DNA of 64,000 nucleotides, taken from positions 110,838 to 174,837 of the forward strand of contig JAFTXQ010000002.1 in NCBI GenBank assembly GCA_017461565.1, read 5' to 3'. Each line of letters opens with the position of its first letter. Position 1 is the stretch's first letter. The DNA is from Oscillospiraceae bacterium (GTDB lineage Bacteria > Bacillota > Clostridia > Oscillospirales > Ruminococcaceae). A program made the translations under genes and the position numbers. This document shows positions 41,976 through 52,600 of this stretch, in pieces. Under the pieces are notes generated by a model. It had not been told where the DNA came from, searched no databases, and saw nothing but the letters and a program-made list of their open reading frames with translations.

Positions 41976-43325
41976 TTATTCCGAATATTCATCCTTGTCG
42001 GCGTGTTCCTTGCGGCGAAGCTTTTTGCTGAAGCGTCTGCCTGTCTTGCGGATGTTTGCGGGCAGGCTTCGGAAGGTCTGTACAGTGTTGGTCATTCCGT
42101 TCATCATGTAGAAGAAGTCCTCGGACATTATGCCTTCGCTGCGGTGAGAATGTCCTTCCTTAACGTTCTGTATCACTACCTGATATCTTTCATAGGCACG
42201 CTTAACAGATGTTTCCCAGGATATATATACCTCTTCCATAGCGTGCTGTCCTATCTGGTGTATCTCGTCGAGGTGAGAGGCTGCAAATTCAAGCTCGGCG
42301 GCTATAGCTTCGGCGTTATCCTGCGTGAGTATGCCTGTGCGTCCGTGGGTTATACCCTCGGCGGCGCAGCTTCCTTCGATAAGCAGCGAGCCAACACCGC
42401 AGGCGGCAGCCTCACGCACAACGATACCGTTGGTATCATACAGCGACGGGAACAGGAACAGGTCGCCTGCGGTGTAGCAGACACGCAGGTCCTCACGGTC
42501 GTAGACTGCGCCTGCAAATGTAACGCTGTCACGCAGCTTCAGCTCATCCACGTATGCTTCTATCTCCTCACGGTCCAGTCCGTCGCCCACAAACAGCATA
42601 CGGTACTTTATCCCTTTGTCGGAGAGTATCTTGAGTGCGTCGAGTATATTTCGTATCCCCTTGTACCAGAGCAGGCGTCCCACGAAGAGGAACACAGGTA
42701 CGCCATCCTCAAATCCGTACATATTGCGCAGCTCTGCAACATCGTCGGCGTCGGCACGGCCGCAGGGGAAATCCACGCCGTTTTCCATAACGATATAATC
42801 GCCCTCATAGCCCAGGCTGCGCAGGTTTTCACCTGCGCCCTTGCTTACTGTCCACACTTCATCGCAGGCTGCGATGTTGGCAACTACCAGCTTGATAGCG
42901 GCGTCCGATATTATTTTTGTGGGAAGCGCACGTCTGATATCTATATCAAATTTTGTGTGATATGTAAGGATTATCGGTATATCGGTCTTTTCACGCAGCA
43001 TCCTTGCCATAACGTTTGAGGCAAAAGGGCAATGGCTGTGTATAAGATCGAAATTCTGGTTCGCCAGCATTTCAAGCTTGCTGCTGCTGAAAGGATATCC
43101 TGCACGATAACCGCACAGCTTTTCCGTTATAGGCATACTTTTGTAGCGCACCACGGAAAAGGGATAATCATCCTCTGCGTCCTCACGCTGCGACGGCGTC
43201 ACAACGGTAGCGCTGCCCAGCTGCTGAGAGATAACGGTGGCGTAGTTTACCACTGCGTTTGCAACTCCGTCGATAAGCGGCGGAAACGAATCGTTCATAA
43301 GACAGACATTAAGATTTTCTTTCAT
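41976..43325 (-). CDS. GT4-family glycosyltransferase
   Basis: A 449-residue GT-B enzyme. The N-terminal half has the GT4 acceptor-side phrases NDSFPPLIDGVANAVVNYA and LIHSHCPFASNVMARML, then LTYHTKFDIDI. The C-terminal donor domain has FLFVGRLLWYKGIRNILDAL, LFVGDGLDREEIEAYV and the E-x7-E type motif in SLYDTNGIVVREAAACGVGS. The sequence resembles the diacylglycerol/mannosyl transferases of Gram-positives, but acceptor and sugar cannot be assigned. A basic C-terminal tail (KTGRRFSKKLRRKEHADK) may hold it at the membrane. GAAAGGAG precedes the ATG. Confidence 0.87.
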   Translation of the reverse strand: MKENLNVCLMNDSFPPLIDGVANAVVNYATVISQQLGSATVVTPSQREDAEDDYPFSVVRYKSMPITEKLCGYRAGYPFSSSKLEMLANQNFDLIHSHCPFASNVMARMLREKTDIPIILTYHTKFDIDIRRALPTKIISDAAIKLVVANIAACDEVWTVSKGAGENLRSLGYEGDYIVMENGVDFPCGRADADDVAELRNMYGFEDGVPVFLFVGRLLWYKGIRNILDALKILSDKGIKYRMLFVGDGLDREEIEAYVDELKLRDSVTFAGAVYDREDLRVCYTAGDLFLFPSLYDTNGIVVREAAACGVGSLLIEGSCAAEGITHGRTGILTQDNAEAIAAELEFAASHLDEIHQIGQHAMEEVYISWETSVKRAYERYQVVIQNVKEGHSHRSEGIMSEDFFYMMNGMTNTVQTFRSLPANIRKTGRRFSKKLRRKEHADKDEYSE

Positions 43326-43422
43326 GTTTTCTCCTTTCGCTCAGGAATGTGCTGCTGATATTTTATAGACAGCAGTATCTTAAACATCAATAATGACGTA
43401 ATTCTGCAATTAAATTAACATT

Positions 43423-43451
43423 ATTATACATCATACCGCTGTATAAATCAA
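43423..43451 (-). promoter_or_regulatory. Sigma-A promoter of the glycosyltransferase gene
   Basis: On the minus strand TTGATT (43451-43446) and a perfect TATAAT (43428-43423) are 17 bases apart, about 100 bases before the start codon. Confidence 0.75.
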
Positions 43452-43656
43452 GGGCTGTCACAAATTATTCACATTGTTGAGAGGATATTTTCGACATAAG
43501 CCAGGCCGTTACGACCGTCTGCTTCCTGTGTCTGCTTTATGCGAGCATAACAGGCTTTACAGTCCGATCAAAGATAAGTTTCGCCACGTAAAACCGACAT
43601 TTTTTTCACAGCGTCTGTGGTATCATTTGTACATGACGTAAAAAGGGGGAAGTGTC
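43452..43656. other. Region upstream of spoIIAA
   Basis: The 331-base gap between the glycosyltransferase and spoIIAA holds the former's promoter and, near 43618-43626, TGGTATCAT resembling an extended -10 without a good -35. I did not find a convincing sigma-H site, which would be expected for spoIIA. No gene or repeat is seen. Confidence 0.4.
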
Positions 43657-43968
43657 ATGATAAAGCTTTATAACGACGGAAGGCGTATTACCGCAGCGCT
43701 TTCCGGTGATATAGACCACCATGCGGCACGCAGGATGAGGGCGGAGCTTGACGATGTGATAGCACGGTCACGTCCCGAAATGCTGATACTTGATCTTGAA
43801 AACGTAGGGTTTATGGACAGCTCGGGCATAGGGCTTATACTTGGGCGGTTAAAAGCGGTGCGTCAGTGCGGCGGTGACCTGATGCTGAAGAATGTACAGC
43901 CGAATATTGCGGCTGTGATAAGGCTGAGCGGACTTTCCACTCTGCTGGCGGAGGGGGTGAAGGCATGA
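43657..43968 (+). CDS. spoIIAA: SpoIIAA, anti-anti-sigma F factor (STAS domain)
   Basis: A 103-residue single STAS domain. The phosphorylatable Ser is in NVGFMDSSGIGLILGR. When dephosphorylated it binds SpoIIAB and frees sigma F in the forespore. AAAGGGGG precedes the ATG, and the gene overlaps spoIIAB by four bases (ATGA). The three-gene order AA-AB-sigF is the standard spoIIA operon; RsbV-RsbW-SigB is the alternative, discussed with the sigma gene. Confidence 0.88.
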   Translation: MIKLYNDGRRITAALSGDIDHHAARRMRAELDDVIARSRPEMLILDLENVGFMDSSGIGLILGRLKAVRQCGGDLMLKNVQPNIAAVIRLSGLSTLLAEGVKA

Positions 43969-44408
43969 AACGTGAGATATTAAACGAGACTGTTATACGC
44001 TTTCCGTCGCTGTCTGCGAATGAAGGCTTTGCCAGGTCTGCCGCAGCGTCGTTTGCCTCCCAGTCCGATCCCACGGTGCAGGAGATAAGTGAGATAAAGA
44101 CGGCTGTTTCCGAGGCGGTGACCAATGCGATAGTGCATGGCTACCGTGACGCCGTGGGAACGGTGGAGCTTATACTCCGTCGTTACTCTGAGGGTACACT
44201 GTACATAGCTGTAAAGGACAAGGGCAGAGGCATTGATGATATAGTGCAGGCGATGACTCCGCTTTTTACAACGGCGGCGGACGAGGAACGCTCGGGACTG
44301 GGTTTTTCGGTGATGGAGAGCTTTATGGACAAGCTGCGTGTAAGGAGCGCAGCAGGCAGGGGCACAACTGTCATCATGGAGAAAAAGCTGAACCGCAGGG
44401 TAAAATAA
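43965..44408 (+). CDS. spoIIAB: SpoIIAB, anti-sigma F factor and serine kinase
   Basis: A 147-residue GHKL-type kinase. The N box is EIKTAVSEAVTNAIVHGY, followed by VKDKGRGIDDI and EERSGLGFSVMESFMDKLRV, then GRGTTVIM. It holds sigma F inactive and phosphorylates SpoIIAA. It is overlapped by spoIIAA at its start and the sigma gene begins two bases after its stop, so all three are tightly coupled. Confidence 0.9.
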   Translation: MKREILNETVIRFPSLSANEGFARSAAASFASQSDPTVQEISEIKTAVSEAVTNAIVHGYRDAVGTVELILRRYSEGTLYIAVKDKGRGIDDIVQAMTPLFTTAADEERSGLGFSVMESFMDKLRVRSAAGRGTTVIMEKKLNRRVK

Positions 44409-44409
44409 C

Positions 44410-45054
44410 GTGAGCCGTGATGAATTTATAGAAAGCAATCTGCCGCTGGTGCACTCGCTTGCAAACCGCTTCAGAGGCAGGGGCATAGAGTATGATGAGC
44501 TTTTCGCAGCAGGAAGCATGGGGCTTGTAAAGGCGTATGACAACTTTGATGACACAAGAGGACTGTGCTTTTCCACTTACGCTGTTCCCGTAATACTTGG
44601 CGAGATACGCAGGCTGTTCCGTGATGGTGGCACTGTGAAGGTCAGCCGCAGCATTAAAGAGCTGTCGCTCAGGGCGGCACGTGAGCGTGACCGGCTTGCT
44701 TCGCTGGGGAAAGAGCCGAGGATATCCGATATCGCCGAAAGTCTTGGGGTCTCTGTCGAGACCGCTGCCGAAGCGATAGCGGCAGGCGTTCCGCCGTTAT
44801 CCCTGTCGCAGTCTTCGGATGATGAATCGGCGCCTGAGATACCTGTTTCCTCGGGAGAGGAGCGCCTTATCGACAGGCTTGCGCTGCGGCAGTGCCTTAC
44901 CGAGCTACAGGACAGCGACCGCAGACTTATCCTTCTACGATATGACAAGGAGCTTACCCAGTGTCAGACAGCTGCGCTGCTTGGCATGACGCAGGTCCAG
45001 GTGTCACGGAGAGAACGTAAGATACTGGCGGAGCTGAGAGAAAAAATGATATGA
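44410..45054 (+). CDS. sigF: Sporulation sigma factor SigF
   Basis: A 214-residue sigma-70 factor of the SigB/SigF/SigG group. Region 2 has YDELFAAGSMGLVKAYDNFD and FSTYAVPVILGEIRRLFRDG followed by GTVKVSRSIKEL; region 4 ends LGMTQVQVSRRERKILAEL. The phrases VPVILGEIRR and QVQVSR match sigma F closely. It lacks the N-terminal extension seen in Bacillus (about 255 residues). The start is GTG at 44410, with only a weak ribosome site, suggesting coupling to spoIIAB. A SigB-type stress factor is the alternative but less likely given the operon and lengths. Confidence 0.82.
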   Translation: MSRDEFIESNLPLVHSLANRFRGRGIEYDELFAAGSMGLVKAYDNFDDTRGLCFSTYAVPVILGEIRRLFRDGGTVKVSRSIKELSLRAARERDRLASLGKEPRISDIAESLGVSVETAAEAIAAGVPPLSLSQSSDDESAPEIPVSSGEERLIDRLALRQCLTELQDSDRRLILLRYDKELTQCQTAALLGMTQVQVSRRERKILAELREKMI

Positions 45055-45078
45055 TATTGCTATTTTTGCAAATTTCTA

Positions 45079-45107
45079 TTGCAAATCGCTCCTGAATGTG
45101 TTAGAAT
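45079..45107 (+). promoter_or_regulatory. Sigma-A promoter of the ApgM-family gene
   Basis: TTGCAA (45079-45084) and TAGAAT (45102-45107) are 17 bases apart with TG at 45099-45100 (extended -10). It gives a transcript of its own to the gene downstream of sigF. Confidence 0.75.
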
Positions 45108-45144
45108 ATTAACGACATAAATATACATATCAGGAGGCAACAAT

Positions 45145-46350
45145 ATGAAATACGCAGTTCTTCTTTGCGACGGAATGGCAGATACTCCCCGTGCCGATCT
45201 TGGCGGAACCACACCTATGGGCAAGGCAAACAAGCCTAACATGGACAGGATAGCAAAGCTCTCCGAGGTGGGAATGGTTCGCACTGTCGGCGAGGGTCTG
45301 AAGCCCGGAAGCGACGTTGCAAATCTTTCCGTTCTCGGTTATGATCCCGCAATATATTACACGGGCCGTTCTCCGCTGGAGGCAGGCTCTATCGGTATCG
45401 ACATGAAGTCTACCGATGTTTCCTTCAGATGCAATCTTGTTACGGTCTCCGACGAGGAGGACTACACTAAGAAGACCATGGTGGACTACTGTGCCGATGA
45501 CATCTCCACTGCGGAAGCGGCCGAGCTTATAAAGTACGTACAGGAGAACTTCGGTAACGATGAGTTCAGGTTTTACAGCGGCGTAAGCTACCGTCACTGC
45601 CTTATCTGGAATAACGGCACTCTTGACGTGGGCAACATGACGCCTCCTCACGATATCACAGGCAGAGTTGTGACTGAATATCTCAGCACCTCTCCCAATG
45701 CCGAAAAGCTGCTTGATCTTATGAAGCGCAGCTACGATCTGCTTAAGGATCACCCTGTAAACAAGGCGAGGATAGCACGTGGCAAGCGTCCTGCAAACAG
45801 CATCTGGCTTTGGGGCGAGGGCAAGCGTGCTGAGCTCACTCCTTTCAGGGATAAGTACGGCGTAAGCGGTGCGATGATCTCTGCTGTAGATCTGCTCAAG
45901 GGTATCGGCAAGTTTGCGGATATGAACGTTATCGAGGTGGATGGTGCGACAGGCTATATCGACACCAACTTCAAGGGTAAGGCAGAGGCTGCAATAAAGG
46001 CGCTCAGAGACGGTGCGGATTTCGTGTATGTTCACATGGAGGCTCCCGATGAGTGCGGCCACCGTGCAGAGGTTGAAAACAAGGTAAAGGCTATCGAGAT
46101 AATTGATGAGCAGGTGCTTGCACCCATGCTGGAGGCTTTTGAGGGAGAGGATATACGCATCCTTATCTGCCCCGATCACCCCACACCGCTTGATCTCAAG
46201 ACCCATACATCCGATCCTGTGCCTTATCTTATTTACGACAGCACAAAGGCTGTTCAAGGCCCTGAGAAATTCGATGAGGCGCACGCTGAGGCGACAGGCA
46301 TATTCCGTCCCGTAGGACATGAGCTTATCAATGTTTTCCTTGAGAAGTGA
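45145..46350 (+). CDS. ApgM-family phosphoglycerate mutase-like protein (proposed homoserine kinase)
   Basis: A 401-residue member of the alkaline-phosphatase superfamily, archaeal-type cofactor-independent phosphoglycerate mutase branch. The N terminus has the metal and nucleophile region LLCDGMADTPRADLGGTTPM followed by GKANKPNMDRIA, then GSDVANLSVLGYDP, HMEAPDECGHRAEVENKVKA and ICPDHPTPLDLKTHTSDPVP. Bacterial members of this branch have been proposed to be homoserine kinases in threonine synthesis, so the activity is not certain. CAGGAGGC precedes the ATG. It has its own promoter and is probably not part of the sporulation operon. Confidence 0.85.
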   Translation: MKYAVLLCDGMADTPRADLGGTTPMGKANKPNMDRIAKLSEVGMVRTVGEGLKPGSDVANLSVLGYDPAIYYTGRSPLEAGSIGIDMKSTDVSFRCNLVTVSDEEDYTKKTMVDYCADDISTAEAAELIKYVQENFGNDEFRFYSGVSYRHCLIWNNGTLDVGNMTPPHDITGRVVTEYLSTSPNAEKLLDLMKRSYDLLKDHPVNKARIARGKRPANSIWLWGEGKRAELTPFRDKYGVSGAMISAVDLLKGIGKFADMNVIEVDGATGYIDTNFKGKAEAAIKALRDGADFVYVHMEAPDECGHRAEVENKVKAIEIIDEQVLAPMLEAFEGEDIRILICPDHPTPLDLKTHTSDPVPYLIYDSTKAVQGPEKFDEAHAEATGIFRPVGHELINVFLEK

Positions 46351-46381
46351 TACGGGCAAGCAGGTAATTAATAAAATCATT

Positions 46382-46421
46382 AAAGCGGCTTCTGACGATA
46401 TCAGGGGTCGCTTTGCGTTTT
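46382..46421 (+). terminator. Terminator after the ApgM-family gene
   Basis: AAAGCG (46383-46388) and CGCTTT (46409-46414) enclose an inner CTGA/TCAG pairing, followed by GCGTTTT. Confidence 0.65.
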
Positions 46422-46545
46422 ACGGACACAGGTGATGCGGTTTGTCTGCGTATCCTTAGGTGACCGTGCTGTGATATACAGACATAGCGGAATTGATTTG
46501 TGATATGTTGTTAAAACTTGCTGCTGACCAGCGTGATCAAATGTG

Positions 46546-46575
46546 TTGACAAATATCGAATTTATATGATATAAT
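46546..46575 (+). promoter_or_regulatory. Promoter of the giant fusion gene
   Basis: TTGACA (46546-46551) and a perfect TATAAT (46570-46575) are 18 bases apart with TG at 46567-46568 (extended -10). The gene is therefore transcribed alone, about 45 bases of leader. Confidence 0.78.
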
Positions 46576-46624
46576 AAAATAATTATTTATACTTTATTTA
46601 TTTATCATAGATGGAGGGAATTTT

Positions 46625-49600
46625 ATGAACAATATCATATCTGTTGCAGCTTCATCAAAATGTACGGGCTGCGGCTGCTGTGCCAATATCTGTGCTTTTG
46701 ATGCCATACAGATGAAAGCTGACGAGGATGGCTTTTATCGCCCTGTTATCAACGAAGACAGCTGCAAGGACTGCGGTTTATGTCTGGACAGATGCCCCGC
46801 AAACGCTCCCGATTATTCCAACGATCCTGAGCCCGAGTGCTATGCATTGATGGCTTCCGATGAGGTGAGGGCAAAAAGCTCCAGCGGAGGTGCGTTCACG
46901 CTTATTGCCGATGAGATATTCAGGCTCGGAGGCTATGTCTGCGGCGTAGCTTATATGGATGATTGCCGAAAAACACATCACATAATAATAGACGATCCTG
47001 AGGACATGGCTGCTCTGCGTGGCTCAAAATACATAATGAGCAACACCGAGGATGTATACAAAAGGATCGGTAAGCTGCTTTCCGAGGAGAAGTATGTCCT
47101 GTTTTCGGGCACTCCCTGTCAGGTGGCAGGACTTAATGCATATCTCGGAAGCGGCAAGGATTCGCCGTATCTTCTTACTGTCGATCTCATCTGTCACGGT
47201 ATCCCTTCGGAAAAGGCGTTTTCAAAATACATGAGAGATCTTCATTCAAACAGGAAGATACAGCATCTCGGCTTCAAGGACAAGGAGTACGGCTGGCACG
47301 CCTCTCTCACGATAAAGTACGATAACGATGAAATCTATAATATGCCCTGCGAGACTGACCCTTATTTCATAAGCTATCTTAACGGACTTAACAAGAACAA
47401 GTCCTGCGGTGAATGTCAGTTTGCAAAGATGCCCAGACAGGGCGATATAACGATAGGCGACTATTGGGGTATCAATAACTATAATCCCGATTTCAACGAC
47501 AAGAAGGGCACAAGCGTAGTGCTCATAAATAACGAGCGTGCAAAGCGTTTTATTGCAGGAATAAAGGAAAATGCCAAGCTCTTCGAGCCGACTCCTCTCG
47601 ATCCTGCGATCAAAGGAAACAGCAACCTTGTTAAATCTCCCAGAAATCATACGTCACGCTCACAGTTCTTCAAGAAGATAGATGATCTCAGATATCAGGA
47701 GGCTGTGAAGTGGGGCTTTGCAGCTGAACGTTATGACATCGGTCTTGTCGGCATTCCTACCTTCCCGAATTTCGGCGGTGCGCTGACATATTATTCCCTC
47801 TATTCCACACTGAAAGACATGGGATATTCCGTTGCACTGTTCTCCCGTCCCAGAAGTACGGGCAGACCTCCCATCCCTCCCGAGCATATCTATACAAAGA
47901 ATCCCTATGCGCCCGGTGCCCTCAAGCTTGATTTCAAGGACAAGGAAGCCATGCGTATGGCAAATGATATCTGCGAAAACTTCGTTGTCGGTTCCGATCA
48001 GCTGTTCAACTCCGATCTGTACAAGCGCTTCGGCGAGATCGTAACTCTGGACTGGATCTCCGACAACCACAGAAAGGTGGCTTATGCCGCTTCCTTCGGT
48101 CACAACTTTTTCTGGGGTCCCGAAAAGGAAAGAGCCAAGATGGCTCATTTCATGCAGAAGTTCGATGCGTTCTCTGTAAGAGAAGAGGACGGCGTCAAGC
48201 TTGCTAAGGAGTCCTTCGGAGTTGACGCACAGCACGTGCTGGATCCTGTGTTCCTCTGCGACAGAAGACACTACGAAAGGATCGCCGAGGACAGTGGTAT
48301 AAAGTCCTCCGATAAACATATATTCTCTTATATCCTTGATCCGACAGAGGCAAAGGAGAGTATCCTTTCTCATGTGGAAGAAAAGCTTGGATTGGAGTCC
48401 GAGCTGTATTCGGATATGCTGTATCTTCCTTCCGAAGCAAAGATCAAGGTGGAGAGCGCAAAGTTCAGACACACTCTGCTCCAGGGCAACGTCAACGAAA
48501 GACTGAACAGCCTTGTAAACAGTGATTTTATCGTGACGGACTCCTTCCACGGCGTCTGCTTTGCGATAATATTCGAGATCCCCTTTGTTGCCATCCTCAA
48601 TCCCCTGAGAGGCGCTTCCAGATTTTACAGCGTACTTGGCAAGCTTGGTCTGCTTGACCGCCTTGTCAGCGATGTGAGCGAGCTTGAGGAAAAGAAGTGG
48701 CTGCTTGAAGAGCCGATGGATTTCACCGGAGCACGTGAGATACTTGCCGCTGAAAGAGAGCGCTGCCTTGACTGGCTGAAAAATGCTATCGAGCCTGCGG
48801 AGAAATGCGGCAAGGCATTTTCCGATGTAGATATAATGAACGACAAGTTCGCAGCCCTCAAAAAGGAACTGGTATCGAGAGATATTCGCATAAATGCTAT
48901 GCTCAGCAACAGGAACTTCATGTACGAGTCCGATTTCAACAAATATCTCGATGCCCTCATCAGCGCAAAGGAAGAGCTGGATATATATATCACAGTCATG
49001 GATACCCCAGGTCTTGCGATAAAGGACGAGCTTGCCAATAAGCTCATGTCGCTCGGCATAAAGACCTCCCTCAAGGACAAGCACTGGCGCTCTTATGTCG
49101 CTGCGCTAGACGGCGGTAAGCTGGTAAACGAAACGCTCAGTAAAAAGGACGAGCGTGTGATATTCACAGGAAATATCGGCGGCAGATCTGTAAAGGTAGT
49201 CAGCGCATCCTTCAACAAGGGTAATTACTGTGCGGTAGTACTGGATGGCGTTGATTACAGCAACGGCAGACGTGGACTCAACTTTGTTGTTGCAGACAAG
49301 GCGACGGGCATGGTAGTGGATACCGTTAATTTTGATACGCATATTGCCGAGTACACCTGCTGGCGTTTTGGTCAGCAGTGCACCACTCATGCGCCAGAGA
49401 TAAAGGCTGTAGCTGCTGTTGAGGCTCCCGTGCAGAACAATATCTATTCCGACTGCACCGATATACACTGGTATCTTGATCTGCTGTGCCACTATAAGGA
49501 TAATCTTAACATTTTCATTGCAGTCAAGGACACTCCCGGACTTGAGCTTAACGAAAAGACTGCGGAGAAGCTTATGGCGCTCGGACTGAAGGAATCTCTC

Positions 49601-52600
49601 AAGGACAAGCACTGGCACTCCTATGTAGCGGCTATCGGACGTGGCAATGTACTGGGCGAGCTTATCGACACCGAGGGTAAGGAGATAAATTACGAGGGCA
49701 TGGTCGACGCCGTTTCGGTGAAGCTTAAGAGCAGCGCCTATAACAACGGAAATATCGGCAGCATCATGATAAACGGAAAGGAATACGCCGTGCAGAGCCG
49801 TGGTCTTAACATAGTTGTTATGGATGCGGCAACGGGCGTGAAGCTGGACTCCGTATGCTTTGACACACACGTTGCGGATGCTACCTGCAAGCGTATAGAA
49901 GCAGTGCCTGTTGTTCCCAAAGCGGAGCCTGTCAATGTCGCAGCTCCCGCAGCTGCTGCACCCGCTCCCGTTGTACCTGCACCTGCACCTGCTCCCGTTG
50001 TGCCTGCGCTGTTCGACAACAACAACGAGAGAAATCTGCACGCAGCGTTCTTTGTTGCGGGCATGGGCGGTTCCTCGCTTGATTATTTCGTTGACAAGGG
50101 CATAAAGAAGATCGCTATCTACGGTACCGATCTGCTGGCTTCGCTGCTGTATGAGCAGGCTTATGCAAAGGGTATCGAGACCCCTGTGCTTATCAGTGAT
50201 AGGGATAGAAAACTTGATATGCGTCTGCCTAGAGTGGGTGGGGTAGAATTTAAAAACATCAATAATGTTGATATTGAAAATCTTGATATGCCAATAGTAA
50301 TTGCTTCTGTGTCGTATCCTATCGAATTGACAAAACGCATTAAGAATTTTAAGGAACGATCTTTGAAAATATCGGATTTAAATTATTATTCTATTTTGAA
50401 GCACAGCATTTTAGATATGGCACTTGAATATCAGAAGAGCCACCCTAAAATGAAAGTGGTTGTATTGAATATGACACGAGTGTTTGAATTGGATAACATT
50501 TCCGAGATTGAAAGAAGTATAAAAACGGGTCAGGTTGATAGGGCGAAAATTCTGAATGCTGTTTTCTATGACAGAGGATTCGATAAGGCGTATGTCGATG
50601 CAGTTACTCCTGTTCAGACTATTGTTGAAAAATACGGAATTGCGTTTGTTGCTGATGAAGAACGTGGAATCAGACGTTGTTCAAATGGATATAGAACTAC
50701 GCTACACACTCCTGAGAATTTTGAAAATACCATTTATTTCTTTGGAAACAGTGTTTGCTTTGGAGTAGGCACTGACGATGAATATACTATTGAAACTGTG
50801 CTTCAAAAGAGTATTAATGAATACTATAACGGAGACAGCCCATACTCTGTACTCAATTGTGCTAATGGCGGAGGACTTAATACTGTTGCTCAAGCTAAAT
50901 ATTTTAATTACCATGCGCCTGTGGATGGCGATATCGTTGTATTCTGCATGGGATTTGGTACACATCTTGAAGAGATGTACAAGGATAAGCTGTTATGGGT
51001 GAATACAAGAGATGTTCTCAACCGTCCGCATGATCTTGGTGAGATATACTACGATAACGATCACATGAACCGCTTTGGTTACGAAGCCTGCGGAAAGCTT
51101 CTGGCAAAGGCACTCAAGGAAAACAACTACCTTGAAAGCCGTGAAACGCTTGAAGCCTACCCCAAGGAGCGCAAGCGCATCGAGCTGCCGATAGACCTTA
51201 ATCCCGATGAGATGAAGGAGCTTGACAAGTTCGTTGAGAGTCTTGAACAGTATAAGGATCCCAATGCAACAGGCAGGATAGGCTCTATCGTAATGAACTG
51301 CAATCCCTTTACGCTGGGACATCGCTATCTGATAGAATCCAGCGCCGCAAAGTGCGATAAGCTGTATATCTTCGTTGTGGAGGAGAACCAGAGCGTATTC
51401 CCGTTTGAGGACAGACTGGAGCTTGTACGCAAGGGCACAGCGGACCTTAAGAACGTTACCGTGCTTCCCAGCGGAAACTTCATCATCTCGCAGAAGACGT
51501 TCCAGGCATACTTTACAAAGGAAGAGAACAACGAAGCTGTTATCGACGCTTCGGGCGATATCAACATCTTTGCTTCCAAGATAGCTCCTGCGCTGGGCAT
51601 CACTGTCCGCTTTGCGGGAGAGGAGCCGCTGGATAACATCACAAACCAGTATAACTCCACCATGAAGCGTATCCTGCCCCGTGCGGGGATAGACTTTGAG
51701 GTCATCAAGCGCAAGGAGGAGGGCGGCGCAGTTATCAGCGCATCCCGTGTAAGAAAGCTTCTCAAGGAAAAGAACTTTGATGAGATCGCAAGAATAACAC
51801 CTCCCACAACGCTTGAATACCTGCGTGAAAGATTCAGGGACAGCAAGAGCGTTCTTGTCCTCGGCGGCACAAGATTCATGGGAATCCGCCTTGTTGAAAA
51901 GCTGATAGAGAAGAACCACTTCGTTACTATCGCAACAAGAGGCAGAAGCAAGGACAGCTTCGGCAAGAAGGTCACAAGAGTCGTTATCGACAGACTCAAC
52001 GAGCAGACCATGGCTGACGCTTTTGACGGAAAGTATTACGATATCGTCATCGATAACACCTCCTATTGCTCCAACGCCGCAAAATATGCCCTTGAGCATA
52101 TCAAGTGCGGACGTTATATCATGATCTCATCCATCGCAGTGTACAGCGGTCCCAAGACGCACAGAGAAGAAAAGGATTTCGATGCCTCCGCTATTCAGTA
52201 CGAGCTGCTTGACCGCTCAAGCTACAACATCGGCAAGCGTTATGCCGAGGCAGTTCTCTGTCAGGGTTACCCCGATGTGAACTATGCTATCCCCCGTATC
52301 CCGTTCGTTGTGGAAGAGGAGCACCTCAGAAACAAGGATCTGAATATGCGCCTGTATTTCTACACGGAGCATATCGTAAAGGGTATCCCGCTCAACATCG
52401 ACAATCCCGATTATACCTGCTCTTTCATCCGCACAACAGATGAAGCAGACTTTATAATTCAGCTTGCGGAGTCCGATCTCAGAGGTCCCGTAAACGTTTC
52501 GGCAGAGGGTACCATCACGGTAGCGGAGCTTGTCAAGCTCATCGAAAGACTCAGCGGCAAGACTGCTGTGATAACACCCGACGGTGATCCCCATCCTTTC

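Noticed and set aside
43657-45054. Reading the three genes as rsbV-rsbW-sigB
   Set aside because: The sigma factor motifs, gene lengths and four-base overlaps fit spoIIA better, and no other Rsb gene is present. Kept only as the alternative call.
46436-46504. A 22-codon frame between the ApgM-family gene and the fusion gene
   Set aside because: No ribosome site fits, it lies between a terminator and the next promoter, and its composition shows no coding signal.
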